A DNA stretch of 64,000 nucleotides from Stenocarpella maydis (Eukaryota > Ascomycota > Sordariomycetes > Diaporthales > Diaporthaceae): assembly GCA_002270565.1 (NCBI GenBank), contig NQMI01000144.1, positions 1 through 64,000 on the forward strand, read 5' to 3'. The notes beneath the pieces are model-generated. The model did no database searches, had not been told where the DNA came from, and saw only the letters and a program-made list of their open reading frames with translations. Below are positions 12,180-24,336 of this stretch, in pieces (position 1 is the stretch's first letter; every line of letters begins with the position of its first letter). The position numbers were made by a program, and so were the translations under genes.

Positions 12180-12810
12180 TGTGGTATAGTTTTGCACATT
12201 CCTAGATAGCAGCCGCGATATCAGACGACTGCGGAGCATATATGACTTGGGGAAATCTTGTAAAGATCATCCGAACATGTGAGGCAAAGACGGGCGACCA
12301 CATCAGAGGGTTGAATGTCAGAGACATGACATTTTCTTGAGTGATGTTCAGGGTCCAAGCAACTAGTGAGTCTTGGAAGATTTGGCCGGCTCGGCTCCGA
12401 AGATCCAAAGTTGGAAGTTAGAATGATCAACCACAGCAGGCAGAGTCACGTGGAGTAGCTCCACAGCTGCGCTTGGTTCCGCACGCGTTCTGGACACATC
12501 AACATTTTGGGGGGACAAAGCTCCCTGACTGTAGGGACCCCCGTACCCAGGCAAGCAACCAGGGTGTACCAGGGTACTCCGTACATGGCACAGCACAGCA
12601 GTTGAAGCCAGATTACAGCCAGCCCAGCCCAGCCCGCTCAACCTGCGATCTTTCTACCAGTTCGCGGTTCGACCAAACTTACTCTCCTTTCCAACCCTCT
12701 GTCCACATTTCCTTCTTCAGCCGAGCCACTGCCGCTCGTCTTCTTTTTCCTTTCACTCCTTCTTGGATGAATCTCCAACCGAGTTCACTCCCACCAAAAC
12801 ATTGCCCATC
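12180..12810. promoter_or_regulatory. Divergent promoter region of mod5 and sec61
   Basis: The 631-bp gap between the two start codons must contain both promoters. A CACGTG palindrome lies at 12447-12452 and a TC-rich stretch lies just upstream of the sec61 ATG. Factor binding is not shown by sequence alone. The overlapping small minus-strand open frames have no homology I recognise. Confidence 0.45.
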
Positions 12811-14460
12811 ATGAGTAGCTGTAAGTCCACCATCCATCCTCCTGCTGCCCTGCCCTCTTGCAGTCGCGATCCGGGCCTGTCGAGCTTCGCGTTCACGTTC
12901 GCACTCCAGCCGTGCCTCAGTGACTGCGCCGCATAGGCAATTGCGCCTGGGCAAGCTGCTAACGTGTGCGCAATGGCCCTGCAGTACGATTCCTCGACCT
13001 GGTCAAGCCCTTCGTGCCGTTCCTCCCTGAGGTTCAGCAGCCCGAGACCAAGGTTCCCTTCAACCAAAAGTTGATGTGGACAGGTCTCACCCTCTTGATC
13101 TTCTTGGTCATGAGCCAGATGCCGCTGTACGGAATCGTCTCCTCAGACACCTCCGACCCGCTATACTGGCTCCGCATGATGATGGCGAGTAATCGAGGAA
13201 CTCTGATGGAACTTGGCATCACCCCCATCGTCTCATCTGGTATGGTCTTCCAGCTCCTGGCCGGTACTCACCTGATCGACGTCAACCTCGACCTCAAGTC
13301 CGACCGCGAGCTATACCAGACCGCTCAGAAGCTGTTTGCCTTTATTCTGTCTGCTGGCACCGCCACTGTCTACGTCTTCACCGGTCTCTACGGACCTCCC
13401 TCCGACCTCGGCGCCGGCATCGTCGTCCTGCTGATCCTCCAGCTCTTCATTGCTGGCATGATCGTCATTCTGCTCGATGAGCTCCTGCAGAAGGGGTACG
13501 GTCTCGGCAGTGGTATCTCTCTGTTCATCGCCACCAACATTTGCGAGTCGATCATGTGGAAGGCCTTCTCCCCGACCAGCATCAACACTGGCCGTGGCCC
13601 CGAGTACGAGGGTGCCGTCATCGCCCTCTTCCACCTGCTCATGACCTGGCCCAACAAGCAGCGCGCCCTGCAGGAGGCTTTCTACAGGCAGAACCTGCCC
13701 AACATTATGAACCTGCTGGCCACCCTCGTCGTCTTCGCCGCTGTCATCTACCTCCAGGGTTTCCGCGTCGAGATCCCCGTCAAGTCCTCCCGTCAGCGCG
13801 GTGCTCGTGGATCCTACCCCGTGCGCCTGTTCTACACCTCCAACATGCCCATCATGCTGCAGTCGGCCCTGTCCTCCAACGTCTTCCTCATCTCCCAGAT
13901 GCTGGCAACCCGCTTCGGCGAGAACCTCCTCGTCCGTCTCTTCGGTGTTTGGGAGGCTAAGGAGGGATCCGGCCAGCTGTCCCCTGTCTCTGGTCTCGTG
14001 TACTACATGTCGCCGCCACTGAATATGAAGGATGCTCTGATCGACCCGATCCACACTCTCGTCTACATCGCCTACATGCTTACTGCCTGTGCCATCTTCT
14101 CCAAGACCTGGATCGAGGTGTCCGGCTCCAGCCCTCGCGACGTTGCCAAGCAGCTCAAGGACCAGGGTCTGGTCATGGCTGGTCACCGTGACCAGAGCAT
14201 GTACAAGGAGCTCAAGCGCATCATCCCGACTGCCGCTGCCTTTGGTGGCGCTTGCATCGGAGCTCTCTCCGTTGCCAGCGATCTGATGGGCGCTCTTGGG
14301 TCCGGAACCGGGACCCTGCTTGCCGTCACGTAAGTCTTTGAATCGCTACACGCCAACGCGTCCAAGTGCTAACAGGCGTCACAGTATCATCTACAGCTAC
14401 TTTGAAATAGCAGCCAAGGAGGGCGACATGTCCAGCATGAAGGGTATGATCATGGGCTAA
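12811..14460 (+). CDS. sec61: Sec61 alpha, ER translocon channel subunit
   Basis: Forms the protein-conducting pore of the endoplasmic reticulum for co- and post-translational import. Three exons: a tiny 10-nt coding exon 12811-12820 (Met-Ser-Ser plus one base), a 164-nt intron, then 12985-14329 and 14385-14460. The total is 476 residues, the normal Sec61 length. The joined N-terminus reads [20 protein letters not shown], the family signature, followed by the plug region and ten hydrophobic segments. Conserved blocks include [20 protein letters not shown] (the cytosolic loop that contacts the ribosome), [14 protein letters not shown] and the C-terminal [11 protein letters not shown]. Introns have CTAAC branches. 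Codon use is strongly biased to C-ending codons, as expected for a highly expressed gene. Confidence 0.97.
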
Positions 14461-14934
14461 AATGGGATAGCTCGAAACTATGCAAGTCGTCCGACGATAC
14501 TTGCATCTGTGACCCAATGGGGAAGGTTTTGGAGAGTGGGCTCACGTGTATTTAAGAGTATTTATTCTACGGTTGCACCGAAAGGGGAAAAGGCTTAGCG
14601 GTCCGGGTTGGGAAAAGCATTCAATGTTTTCGCTACAACATGGAGGATCCCGAAGCTCCCTGCAAGCCGCCGCACAAGACGGCTGTAATTGAGGTTATAG
14701 CATGTTGAAGCATCACATACCGGTGTCGTCTGCTTTGGAAATTTACTCTGAACCACAACCGCAGTTGTACTTGTGGACTCGATGAAATAGGAGGCATTAG
14801 CCGTCATTCGGACCATATGTCTCGTGGTACTGCAGCCTAGGTCCGGTCCCAACTGGGCAACTGGAGGCCGGTGTTATTTGACCCATCTGTCCACTTCTCT
14901 CGAGCTTGTCCCCCCCCCCCCCCCCCCCCCCTCT

Positions 14935-14967
<33 letters not shown>

Positions 14968-15248
14968 TTTTTTTATTTTTTTTTGAAACTCATTTTCATG
15001 GGCGCGGCAGAAATACAGCGACGAGGCGTCTCAATGAAAGATGGCCTTGATGATGTTCGCCAAACCTCTACTGTGGGAGTACTCTAGCCCTGGCAGGCCT
15101 TGGCCCGTTCCGTAGCTCTTTGGAGCATTATCTATATGCTAGCCTGCCTGTCAACCTAAGAAGAGGTCGTAAATCACACAAGAACGCCTTGCTCCGCAGC
15201 CTCCCAACATAACAACACAAGACAAGAAAACGCCTGCCACGAATTCTG
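14461..15248. other. Intergenic between convergent sec61 and E2 genes
   Basis: Holds the 3' ends of sec61 and of the E2 gene. Apart from the homopolymer tract described separately, I see no gene or repeat. Confidence 0.55.
14910..14984. repeat. Adjacent poly-C and poly-T homopolymer tracts
   Basis: A run of 22 C (14910-14931) is followed within five bases by T tracts broken only by single A bases (14937-14984). On the minus strand it reads as A-rich then a long G run. It is in the 3' flank of both neighbouring genes. Exact lengths are unreliable, because sequencing commonly errs at such runs. Confidence 0.85.
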
Positions 15249-16296
15249 CTATCGGCTCAGGATAACCTTCAGTATCATGCCCACGAGGCAGACGACGAGC
15301 GCGGCGATGACCCTATCTATCCACTTGGGCACGCCCCTATCGTTGAGCGTGTGCTGTTGCCGGAGCAGCTGCGCCTGTTGGAGGGGTACGGCGGTGTTGT
15401 GTGCGGCGCTAGGTAGAGGGACCGTCCTCGTGGGCTGGGGCACCGACTGGGCCCGCTGCGCCAGCCCGGCGGCCGTCGACGAGGCCGCGCCGGCTCCGCT
15501 CACGCCAGCTCCGAGGTCTGCCCGTGGCACTGTCTGCACGAATCCCTCCGCCAGCTCCGCGGCCTCGGCGTCGTCCACCGCCTGCGCCGTCGCGGCGGCC
15601 GCTGCGGCGCTCTTCTCCATCTCGTCCTTGAAGCCCATCCTCAGCTCTGGCGGTACCTCGATCTCGGCCGCCTTGCCGCTGCTGCTCCCGCTTGGCCCAG
15701 CCTCGGCCTCAGCGGCCCTCGCGGCGTCCTCGCACTCCTTGATGATGTCCTCGTTGGTGCGGCCCCCGCAGGCGCTACACCTCCACCTCCTACTCTCGGC
15801 GGCGAACCTCCTGCGCACGGCGTCGGTGGTGTCGAGGCCGCCGAGCTGGCCCTTGGAGTCGGTCTCCATGAAGCTGCGCAGCGCAACCAGGGCGGTCCTC
15901 ACGCCCCAGGCCGGCTGCCACGTCTCCTCGTGGTGGCCCGATATGGAGAGGCAGATCTCCCGGTTGGCCTCGAAACGGCCTGAGGGCGTGAGGAAGCGGA
16001 AGGAGGGGGGCCGCAGGGGGTATGTCGGGGGCAGGACTATGCGGCCGTGGTAGAGCCCTTCAGCGTAGGAGGACCCCGGGGGGCCGCGGAGGGTGAAGTG
16101 CCACTCGAAGAGGTCCGTCTCGAGTGGGGCGGCTGTGTAGTCCGGGGAGGGCGACTTGGATATCTCCTGGGCCTCGCGCACTGCAGAAGTGGGTTGTCCC
16201 TTGTTAGTAGGATGCCTGAGGGGCACTGCAAGGCTTCATGCATTACTCACTTATGCGCTTCATGGTGGGTGATTTGGAATTAAACTTGGTCGCCAT
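15249..16296 (-). CDS. Tail-anchored ubiquitin-conjugating enzyme E2 (Ubc6/UBE2J type)
   Basis: Membrane-anchored E2 of the ER-associated degradation branch. Exon 1 (16296-16251) starts MATKFNSKSPTMKRI. A 70-nt intron with a CTACTAAC branch joins in phase 1 to exon 2 (16180-15249), giving 325 residues. The UBC fold follows (about 12-160): DLFEWHFTLRGPPGSSYAEG, PPTYPLRPPSFRFLTPSGRF, the catalytic Cys92 in REICLSISG and WQPAWGVRTALVALRSFM. The HPN motif of ordinary E2s is absent, as in the Ubc6/UBE2J family. A CSAC pair follows the fold. A linker rich in A, E and S precedes a hydrophobic C-terminal segment (about 302-325) ending in LSR, a tail anchor. Length and linker resemble UBE2J1-type fungal E2s as much as Ubc6, so I leave the symbol blank. 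Confidence 0.9.
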
Positions 16297-17747
16297 GATT
16301 GAAGGGATGAGCGACAACGATACAGCTGTAGGGTGGATGCTGGGTATCACAGGAAGAGAAACGTGGCTTAGATTTGAGCGGAAACAAACATTTTGAATGA
16401 GAATGGAACTTGAGCTAGGTAAGCTAGCGAGGTCTGGTGGGAGAAGTAAAGGACGGTAGTGGCACTGTCTCTTGGAGGTGGGATGGTCCGGAGCTTGCAA
16501 TGTGTCTTGTTGATGATCGAGACCGAGATGAGACGCCGCCGCGGATGCCTTATGACGCCGCGGAGCCCGCCCCACTTGCCGTCAAGCGCTATTCCTACTT
16601 ACACTTCAAGCCTAGACCAGACTGCGGGATTACCTAACGACGGTGGGCAGGCTATACTGTACCAACCAACAACTTCCGGCCCTCAGGATGTCCAACTGGA
16701 AACTGGCGAGGCTGACAATGGAGTGAGCCAACCTCTTCTTTTCCTAGACGGAGTTCAGTACAGCCATTGGGGTATGGCCTGTTTCTACCACCACAATTGG
16801 CATTGTCGTCAAGACAGGCAGCGCCAGACAGTGATCAGGTTTGATATCAGGCCGCTGGCAGTACAGTTATCGCATCACTTTCAGGACACACCTGCCATGC
16901 TGCAACCTGGACTCGGGATTATACGATTGCGCCTTGTCTCTGGTCATATGTTTCTGCATGAACGGTAACTGCAGTATTACTGTGGTGACCGCAGTTGCTG
17001 CTATGGTTCTGTGAGGGTTCTCAGTGCCTACAAGGGCATTTTCTCAAGGAGTATACTAAAGTAGGATTAGGCTGAGCAACTTCTTATTACAGTCTATTGG
17101 CCCTCATCCAGGGCATAACCAGCCAGGACAGCACAGGTGAGACGAAATAGGAGCAATATACAGGTGTGCGTTGAGCCCAGCTCTGTGCAAAACCTACTTG
17201 GGCTCCTGTATGCTCTCGAAAAGTCCACACAATTCTCTGGAAACTGCAGCTGTGTGTGTTTGTAATGTCAAAAGTCAAGTGCTGCTCGCTCCTGGAATGC
17301 ATCTTGCATCAAGGACCAGGCATATTTTGAAGAAATGGTTTAAGGCCTTCCACCTCACCCGGAATACCGTCCCTTCCTATCGACCTACCTTCTTACCTAC
17401 CTAACTAGGTACCCTCCTACCAGCCTGCCCTCCTACCAACCTCACCTATCTTCTCGACCCTCAACCCTCAACCCTCAAGCTCACATGCACATGTGCCTGA
17501 TTACACTTTGCAATCCCTTGCCTTTCGAACTTCCAGTTACAAAGGCAATTCTATCTGACTGAAAGACGTTGCACGTACAAAAGGACTACCAAGGCCCGGT
17601 CGAGCAGAGCCAATCCCCGGTGCTCGGATTTTGTTGTTGACAAGCCCCTCACCCACCACAGAAAACGTCCCACAACAGCAACCTTCCCTCACTCAACACA
17701 TCAACCTTCTTACCCGGGTCCATTTCGTGGCCTCACAGCATTTCAAT
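16297..17747. other. Intergenic between divergent E2 and C2H2 genes
   Basis: A 1.45-kb divergent promoter region. It contains a pyrimidine-rich stretch with many ACCT units (about 17375-17475, including CTAACTAGGTA) and a run of CAACCCTC repeats. No open frame here has recognisable domains. Confidence 0.5.
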
Positions 17748-19676
17748 ATGGAAAGCCTGGAATGGCAGGAAGGGCTTTCCACATTGAAGAAGGTCGGGCC
17801 CACGACATGTGGCTACTGCCTCGCGACTTTCACTTCCACACAAGCCCTACGTGCCCACAAGTCCGAGAAATTCGAAGAGGAGAATTCTGAGACCGGACAC
17901 CCGGTGCACTTCTGGTGCAAAGTCTGCGACAGAGACTTTCATACCCTGGGCGGGATGAGTATCCACATACGACAGGTAAGACAGGAGCCTGCCCCGTGGC
18001 CATGACTTCTCTAACTCGGCCTTCAGACCCATCGTTCCAAGCAAGACTTTCTCTGTCCAGGCTGTGCCGTCAAGTTCGAGTCTCTGTCGTCTTTCATCAA
18101 GCATATTGAAACCGGCCACTGCACCAAGATTGAGATTGAAGCCTTGCAGACTCGCTTTGTATCAAAGTTTGCCTTCGCCAGAGGTCTCGCGAAACTTGAC
18201 CTCGCGAGCAAGCAGGAGCTCCCCATCATAAAGAAAAAGGATTTTTCCCTGTATCTTGGATATGATGCGGACCCGGAAGCTCCTTGGCAGGAAGGCCCCA
18301 ATCTGCTGTCGCAATGGGATGTTCCCAGCCCATGGGCACAAACAGACCCTGTCCCTTCGAAGGACGATGCGTTTCCGCGAATGGCTCATCAAGAGTATCT
18401 TCGGGGCAACAACAACGGTCCAGACTTCCTGACTGGAGATGAGACCAACCCACTGGATGGGAAGTACGAGGACACCGCCTGGGCCAGAGACAAGAAACTG
18501 TATCCGAACTCAGCCCCTGCGCAGAGGCCTACCGCTCAGCAGATGCAGAGCATTCAGTCCAGCCAGCAAGCTGCATGTAATCGTGCCGGTGGCGAGAAGA
18601 CGCCCAGCTTGGACCCGAACAGTCCTCATTTTGATGCTCGGCAATGCTGGCATGACATCTTGCAAAAGTACAAGTGCCCTCACACGGCAACATGCAAGTA
18701 AGCACGATTACCACCTTCACTCTTTCCAGCTAGATGCACACCACCTTTCATATGAGACCATGGGGAGGGGGGTGGGGGCGTTACCACGGCCTTGATCCCG
18801 AATCGGTCTTCTTACGACGAGTCCGCGTCTGCTAACAGTTGACTACAACGTTGCAGGAAGTCGTTCAAGAACAAGGCTGCGCTCGTGCAGCACCTTAGGT
18901 CAGCTAACCACAGCGACAAGCAGTTCACATGCCCGTGCTGTATGGACAGTTTCGAAGCGCTATTCTCGCTCGCCGCCCACGTTGAGGCCCCGAGCAGAAA
19001 GTGCAAGATAAACCGTGAGTTCGACGAGGAGGTCATGTACAGAATCTTCCTCGACCAACTTACACTGGGCATGATTGAGTGTGGTGAGCTTTTCGAAGAC
19101 GGAACTCAGAAGTTTGAGCTCAAAGAGGACTTCAAAACTCTGTACGAGCCGCAGAAGACTCCAGGCCAGACCTTTGGTCACAAGCAGATGCGTGGATCCA
19201 GCGACGGGGGCAAGTCAGCCGCCACGGGTCCAACGGAGCTGACCGAGACAGCCCTAGGCAAGTATCAACGACAGCTCGGAAAAGGGGCACCAACTTTTAC
19301 GCCACCCGGACAGCAGCATGGGAGCGGACGTGGTGTTTATGGCCCCGACGTGGCCCTCACCACGGATGTGCTTTCACAGCTTCAGCTGCAAGAGGAGCGT
19401 TCAAGTCCTTGGGGCCAGCGTTCTGGCATGATTCGGCCGGAGCAGCAGCAGCAGCAGAAGAAGCAGAAACCGCAAAACCCCCCTCAGACCCAGCCGCAGT
19501 ACTCGCAGCCTCAGCAGCAACCACCGAAGGCTCAGCAGCCAAAAGGTAGTTATGTCTGGCAACAGCTTGCAGCTTACGGCTGGGACACCTGGGATCGGCG
19601 TCCTAGATTCCGTGAGGAGGACAAGGAATGCCGTATCGAGCCAGAGGGCGGAGGTAGTTCTGGCAGTGGGTGGTGA
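17748..19676 (+). CDS. Multi-C2H2 zinc-finger protein, function unknown
   Basis: Likely nucleic-acid binding; I do not recognise an ortholog with known function. Three exons (17748-17975, 18027-18697, 18857-19676) give 572 residues in a closed frame. Fingers visible: CGYCLATF...HKSEKF (from residue 21), CKVCDRDFHTLGGMSIHIRQTH (about 55-78), CPGCAVKFESLSSF...H (about 83-105), then after a 190-residue linker CPHTATCKKSFKNKAALVQH (about 293-315, spanning the second intron) and CPCCMDSFEALFSLAAHV (about 328-346). The C-terminal third is rich in Q and P (glutamine runs near 19440-19540) and probably disordered. The first intron is 51 nt with a CTAAC branch. The start at 17748 is the first ATG in frame ahead of the first finger. 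A transcription factor is possible but not shown. Confidence 0.85.
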
Positions 19677-20385
19677 TATGTAGCTGAGCATTGTCGTCCA
19701 CCGAGATCAATACGTTCTGCTGCGCATTGGCCTCACGCTCTGCCGAGATCATCTACGCTGAGCCTCGATGCTGCTAGGGAAATTGCAAAGGATTGCTTGC
19801 GGGTTCCGCACCATCCGTCTAGCTAGGTAGACTAGTGGCGTTGAATGCATGGTTGTTTGTAGCCATTTGCAGGATGACGGTCGGACACCAAATGCAAGTA
19901 AAGTCAACTAGTCCACAACAGCCGAGTGATAGACTCGTACAGAGGAGGGGTGGGTGCTCTAGGGGTAGCACCCAGGCAGATCTACACTGCACACCCAGGC
20001 CTACATATCTGGGAGACCTACGCCGAGAACATATATACCCAGGAGATCTCATGGATTGTTAGGAGCGGGCGTGACCAGTTGGCGCCCCGCTGACTGATGC
20101 TCCCGGCCCCTGCAGCCGTTTTGAACCAGGGGTTGTGATTTGCTGCTGCCGGCATCCTTGGGGTGATCAGCACTCAGCCTCACCTGGGCGCAACAACAAC
20201 GACATGCCGTCAGTGCCCACCGTGCAGTGACCACTTTTGCCAACTCTTGCTCCTGACTAGGACACTTCTTCATCTCTCTGTCTCCCACTTTCTGCTGCGC
20301 CTGCGCCTGGGATGCCCCTTCGCTACTCTGTTCTTTGAAATGGTGTCCGCCTTCGCGTTGTTGGCCTAGAACTTTTGATACATCG
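19677..20385. other. Intergenic: C2H2 gene 3' flank and DHHC gene leader
   Basis: 709 bp between two plus-strand genes. No coding region with recognisable features, no repeat and no RNA gene were seen. Confidence 0.5.
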
Positions 20386-22249
20386 ATGGATGGGCGCCGC
20401 TCTTTTGACGCTTCTTCTGTCATGGCTCGTTGGGGGAGGAGGATCGAGAGGTGCTGCTGCCGATGCGCCACGTATTTCCCACTCGCCTTTGTCTACGGCA
20501 TCACAACATGGGCAGTTTTCGTCGATTGCAATATAGGGTACAATGCCCAGAACTCAAGTTGGATAGGTATGGTCACTCGCAGTACAGCACTCCCGGAGCC
20601 CGCTCTGGGTCCTGTACCGGGAGACCCGGCTCGCTGACAACACGCGTTCGTCGCTTTCCGTAGGCACATGGTCGTCGCTGTTTGCCATTATCCTCTACGC
20701 TCTCCTGAACTGGTCCTACACAACGGCCGTGTTCACACCTCCCGGCAGCACGACCAACGACAGCGGGTACAGCACCCTTCCCACCCACGAACCGCGCCCC
20801 CCGACCAGCCCGACCACCTTCACCGTCAAGTCTAACGGTGAAATACGCTTCTGCAAGAAATGCCAGGCCCGTAAGCCCGACCGCGCGCACCATTGCTCGA
20901 CCTGCCGGCGGTGTGTCCTCAAGATGGACCACCATTGCCCCTGGCTCGCCACCTGCATCGGGCTGCGCAACCATAAGGCGTTCCTGCTGTTCCTCATATA
21001 TACGACGCTGTTCAGCATGTACAGCTTCTTGGTGGCCGGTGCCTGGACTTGGGACGAGATCGTTAGTGACGTGACGTACGTTGAGTCACTGATGCCGGTC
21101 AACTATATCGTGTTGTGTGTCATTGCAGGAATCATATCACTGGTCGTCGGTGCGTTCACCGCATGGCATATTATGCTGGCGGCTCGTGGGCAAACCACCA
21201 TCGAGTGCCTCGAGAAGACAAGGTATCTCTCGCCGTTGCGAAAAACGTTGCAGAACGCGTACCAAGCACAGCACACTGATGGGCAAGGGGTCCCAATGCC
21301 CCGTTACGGGCAGCAGCTGCTAGACGCTCACCAGAATATATTACCAGGAGTCAGCCGGCCAGAAGAGGGTGAGGAACTCCGGACATTGGTGCCCAGCCAG
21401 GGGGACCAGGAGAGCACGACGCTGATCAGCGGTATGCCGAGACACATGTCGTACGATGAGATGGAGCGCCAACGCGCGCGCAAGAGGTACGAGGAGTACC
21501 TTGAAGAGCAGGATAGCAGCAAGCTACCCAACGCGTTCGACCTGGGCTGGAGGCGGAACCTGCTGCACCTCTTTGGCCACAACCCCTGGCTGTGGGGCAT
21601 ACCAATCATCAACACCACCGGCGACGGGTGGACGTGGGAGCCATCGCCCAAGTGGCTCGAGGCCACCGAACGTATCGCGCGAGAGCGCAACGAGCAGCGT
21701 GCTAGGGAACGCGCTGCTGGGTGGGGCGCTCCCGATAACGACGCGGACTCGGAGCTAACGCCGCCGTCGTGGAACCCGCCGCTGAGAGGCGCCGGCCGCC
21801 ATTATGCGAACGAGAGGCCGGGCCCTGGGCGCAAGATGCCAAGCAAGGCCGACAAGGTCCTGGGCAGGGACCCGAACTTGTATGCGGACCAACCTGGCGT
21901 GAACATGAACAGACTAAACCCAGCTGGGAGGAAGGACGCGGCCAAGCGGCGGAAGCCGGATGACCCCTATGGGGACAACGACAGCCTGTTCGACACAAGC
22001 AGCGACGAGCTCGATACCAAGGAGGAGACCCAGCAGCTGGGGCAAGGGCAGAAGGCGGAGAGGAAGGGGTCCGGGCCCCTGGACCCAAGACCTAGCAGCC
22101 CTAGCAACCCGTTCAACTCGGGAGGCGGGCGTACTAATATGGGTGTTGGCAACGGTGTGAGCGGGCTGCTGCGAAAGGCGTCGAACAACTCACTCACCAA
22201 TGCGCACGCGAGACCTAAGCAGCGTGATGACGAGGACGACGTGGACTGA
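20386..22249 (+). CDS. pfa3: DHHC palmitoyltransferase, Pfa3-like
   Basis: S-acylates cytosolic cysteines of membrane proteins. Yeast Pfa3 acts on Vac8 at the vacuole, and the substrate here is inferred only from similarity. Exon 1 (20386-20566) holds the first membrane segment (YFPLAFVYGITTWAVFV). A 97-nt intron joins in phase 1 to exon 2 (20664-22249), giving 588 residues. Then come a second membrane segment (LFAIILYALLNWSYTTAVF), a cysteine-rich domain with CKKCQARKPDRAHHCSTCRR and the catalytic DHHC at residues 149-152 (MDHHCPWL), two more membrane segments, and the TTIE variant of the TTxE motif. The long C-terminal half is hydrophilic, with the LGWRRNLLHLFG...GDGWTWEP element that fungal Pfa3 proteins share. 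The start was set at the second-position ATG, which puts a short polar tail before TM1. Confidence 0.88.
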
Positions 22250-23750
22250 CTACACCTCCTGGGGAATGCTACGGCAGTGCACGGCGGCACAAGGTCGTCA
22301 TCGGGAGATTTGTGTGTTTCTGCAGGGTGTCCGTACTGGCTACTTAACCACTTTGCATTTAGCCTGGCGTTCATTCTTATCATGCGTTTGTGTTGCTGGA
22401 ACAGTACCTACTGGGCACTTGGGTGAACGAGGTTTTTACTGTCGAACCAAACAACTCCAATCACATGCACTGCCAGCAACTAGGTTCTCGGCGACTACAG
22501 ATTGCTCGGTTGCACAATGTGTGCGTGGCAGCGGCCATGTAGTCGAGGATAAACGGCTCGAGGTCATTCAGTAAAGGTGGAGACCACAGCCAAATCTTTT
22601 GAACAGGGTTCGCAAATGTAACGCAAGCAGTGGTCTTGGAAGGGGGGTCTAGATGTTTCCATCTTGGCGGCAGCACCTTTCTCAGACCACACCCGTTCCA
22701 TCCCGGGACGCGCGTCCAGCCTCACCTCAGACACAAGGCGTGCTCCCCCATGCCCTCACAGTCCTTCCCCGCCTCCTGCCTACCCGTGCATGGGGGATAC
22801 GATATGTTTCGGGGCCAAGAGGAAAAGATGGAGATGAGGCAGGCAAGTACCGTCAAGTACCCTATACGTGCACCCTACTCGGGCGTGTTGAGAGAGCGGG
22901 ACCCCGTACTTGTTCTGCGAGGCCCGATTTTAATTTTCAATATTTAATCTGATGGTGTACAATAGTAGTGTTTGATGGAGTATGATAAACCAGCCTCATC
23001 CATGCACGTGACTTGGCTCTGCAGGTCGGAGGTGTGGGGAGCCGCCTTTTACACTACGGAGTACACACAGTCTGTTTGCAGGGCCGCGATCCCTCTCTTG
23101 TTTGTGGCTGACGGGGCGGGCTGATGTCATAACCGCCTGGTGCTTCTCCGGTGTACATAGTGTATGTGCTTGCTGTGTTTGGCCGAGGACTCCGGAATGC
23201 CGCGGAAAGCCCGGGGCGGGACCCAGTACGAAGCAAGGCGTGTTCGAGAAGCATCTCTTGATGGGCGCCGGCTGGGCACTTGGCGTCGTGGTGGGGATGC
23301 TGACAGACTGCCGCTGCTCCTGCACGGTCGCTTGTCTTCTCTGGTCTAGAACGTGCTGGCCGTAGGGCATCGGTGACGGTACCTGACCCCGCTGGCCCTG
23401 GCTCAGGTCAAGCTTCGGCTGGACATTGGTAGCGACTGCAGCCGAGCTGGGCCCCGGGAATCGGCGAGCGGGCCTCTATACAATTTCTGGAGGCCTGGAG
23501 ATCGTCGATGGCAGGTCGGTCGTGGCCTACACTAGGGCCATGGAGCAAGGAAAATGACCAAGGTCTTGGTGACGGGTCCTGAGCGCGCAGAGAGGCCTGG
23601 AGTGCTTCGGTATTCGGTAGGAGTGGCCAAAGAATGCCTGCCGTCTTGCTCCCGTCCGGTGGATAAGGAATCCTATGGTGCGCCGCAGGGCTGACTTTCC
23701 AAAAACCCCTTGTCACCCTAAAATCCCTCAATGGGTCCACACCCCAGCAC
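22250..23750. other. Intergenic flank leading to the repeat island
   Basis: 1.5 kb of moderate-GC DNA after the DHHC gene. Several open frames up to about 125 codons exist on both strands, but none carries a family feature. The base composition changes abruptly at about 23750. Confidence 0.5.
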
Positions 23751-23924
23751 ATAGGTATACACCCCCAATTTCAACTAATTAAATAATATATAATGATTTA
23801 TATTAATTATTTATGCACAATATACTTATTATAAAAAGAAAATGCTATATAGCGTAAATTTCCTTTACTACTTTCTCTTTATTCCTATATAGCAGTATAT
23901 AGGTATAATGATCAGAGGGTTCTA

Positions 23925-24290
23925 AGTTACCTAAAGCCCAAGGGATCAAGGGTTTATATTCAGGATACATTGCAAGGTAGTAATTAAGCAATATTCATTC
24001 TAACTAATAATAATCACTAGCTATAAGGCTATCCAGTAAGTAAACTGAATACTTAGATTAATGACTAAAGAGTCTATTCTATAAAAGCTATCTACTATAG
24101 TAATAACTATATCCTTATATATTCTAACTCTTCAGTATTCTTACTAATAGATCATCTAGGCTAACAATAGCTTCATCAGTCCACCCCTATAATCAACAGG
24201 ACCGCTAGCAGTCCTATCAATCCAGCCTTATTTAGTAGGTCCTCAACCCTAACCCTAGTAGGGTAGCTTACTACTAACTCAGGCGGGGCA
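23925..24290 (+). repeat. LTR-like direct repeat, left (heavily mutated) copy
   Basis: Matches 37845-38200 in the same orientation. The segment from GATCAAGGGTTTAT to ATATATTCT is clear; the middle is weaker; a CCCTAACCCT-containing tail matches again. Relative to the right copy it carries many G-to-A changes at TG dinucleotides (for example CTGTAAGG to CTATAAGG). Probably a remnant of another LTR element into or beside which the Ty3-type element inserted. Confidence 0.65.
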
Positions 24291-24336
24291 ATCTTTTGGA
24301 AGCAATTCCGTGGCCTATAAGGATTATCTTCTATAG

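Noticed and set aside
13311..14186. 291-codon minus-strand frame inside sec61
   Set aside because: An antisense shadow caused by the strong third-position C bias of sec61; the sense protein is unambiguous.
24247..24266. Telomere-like CCCTAACCCT
   Set aside because: Only about two units, also present in the matching repeat at 38164 and as GGTTAGGGTT in the minisatellite repeats (38945, 51063). It is part of dispersed repeats, not a telomere array.
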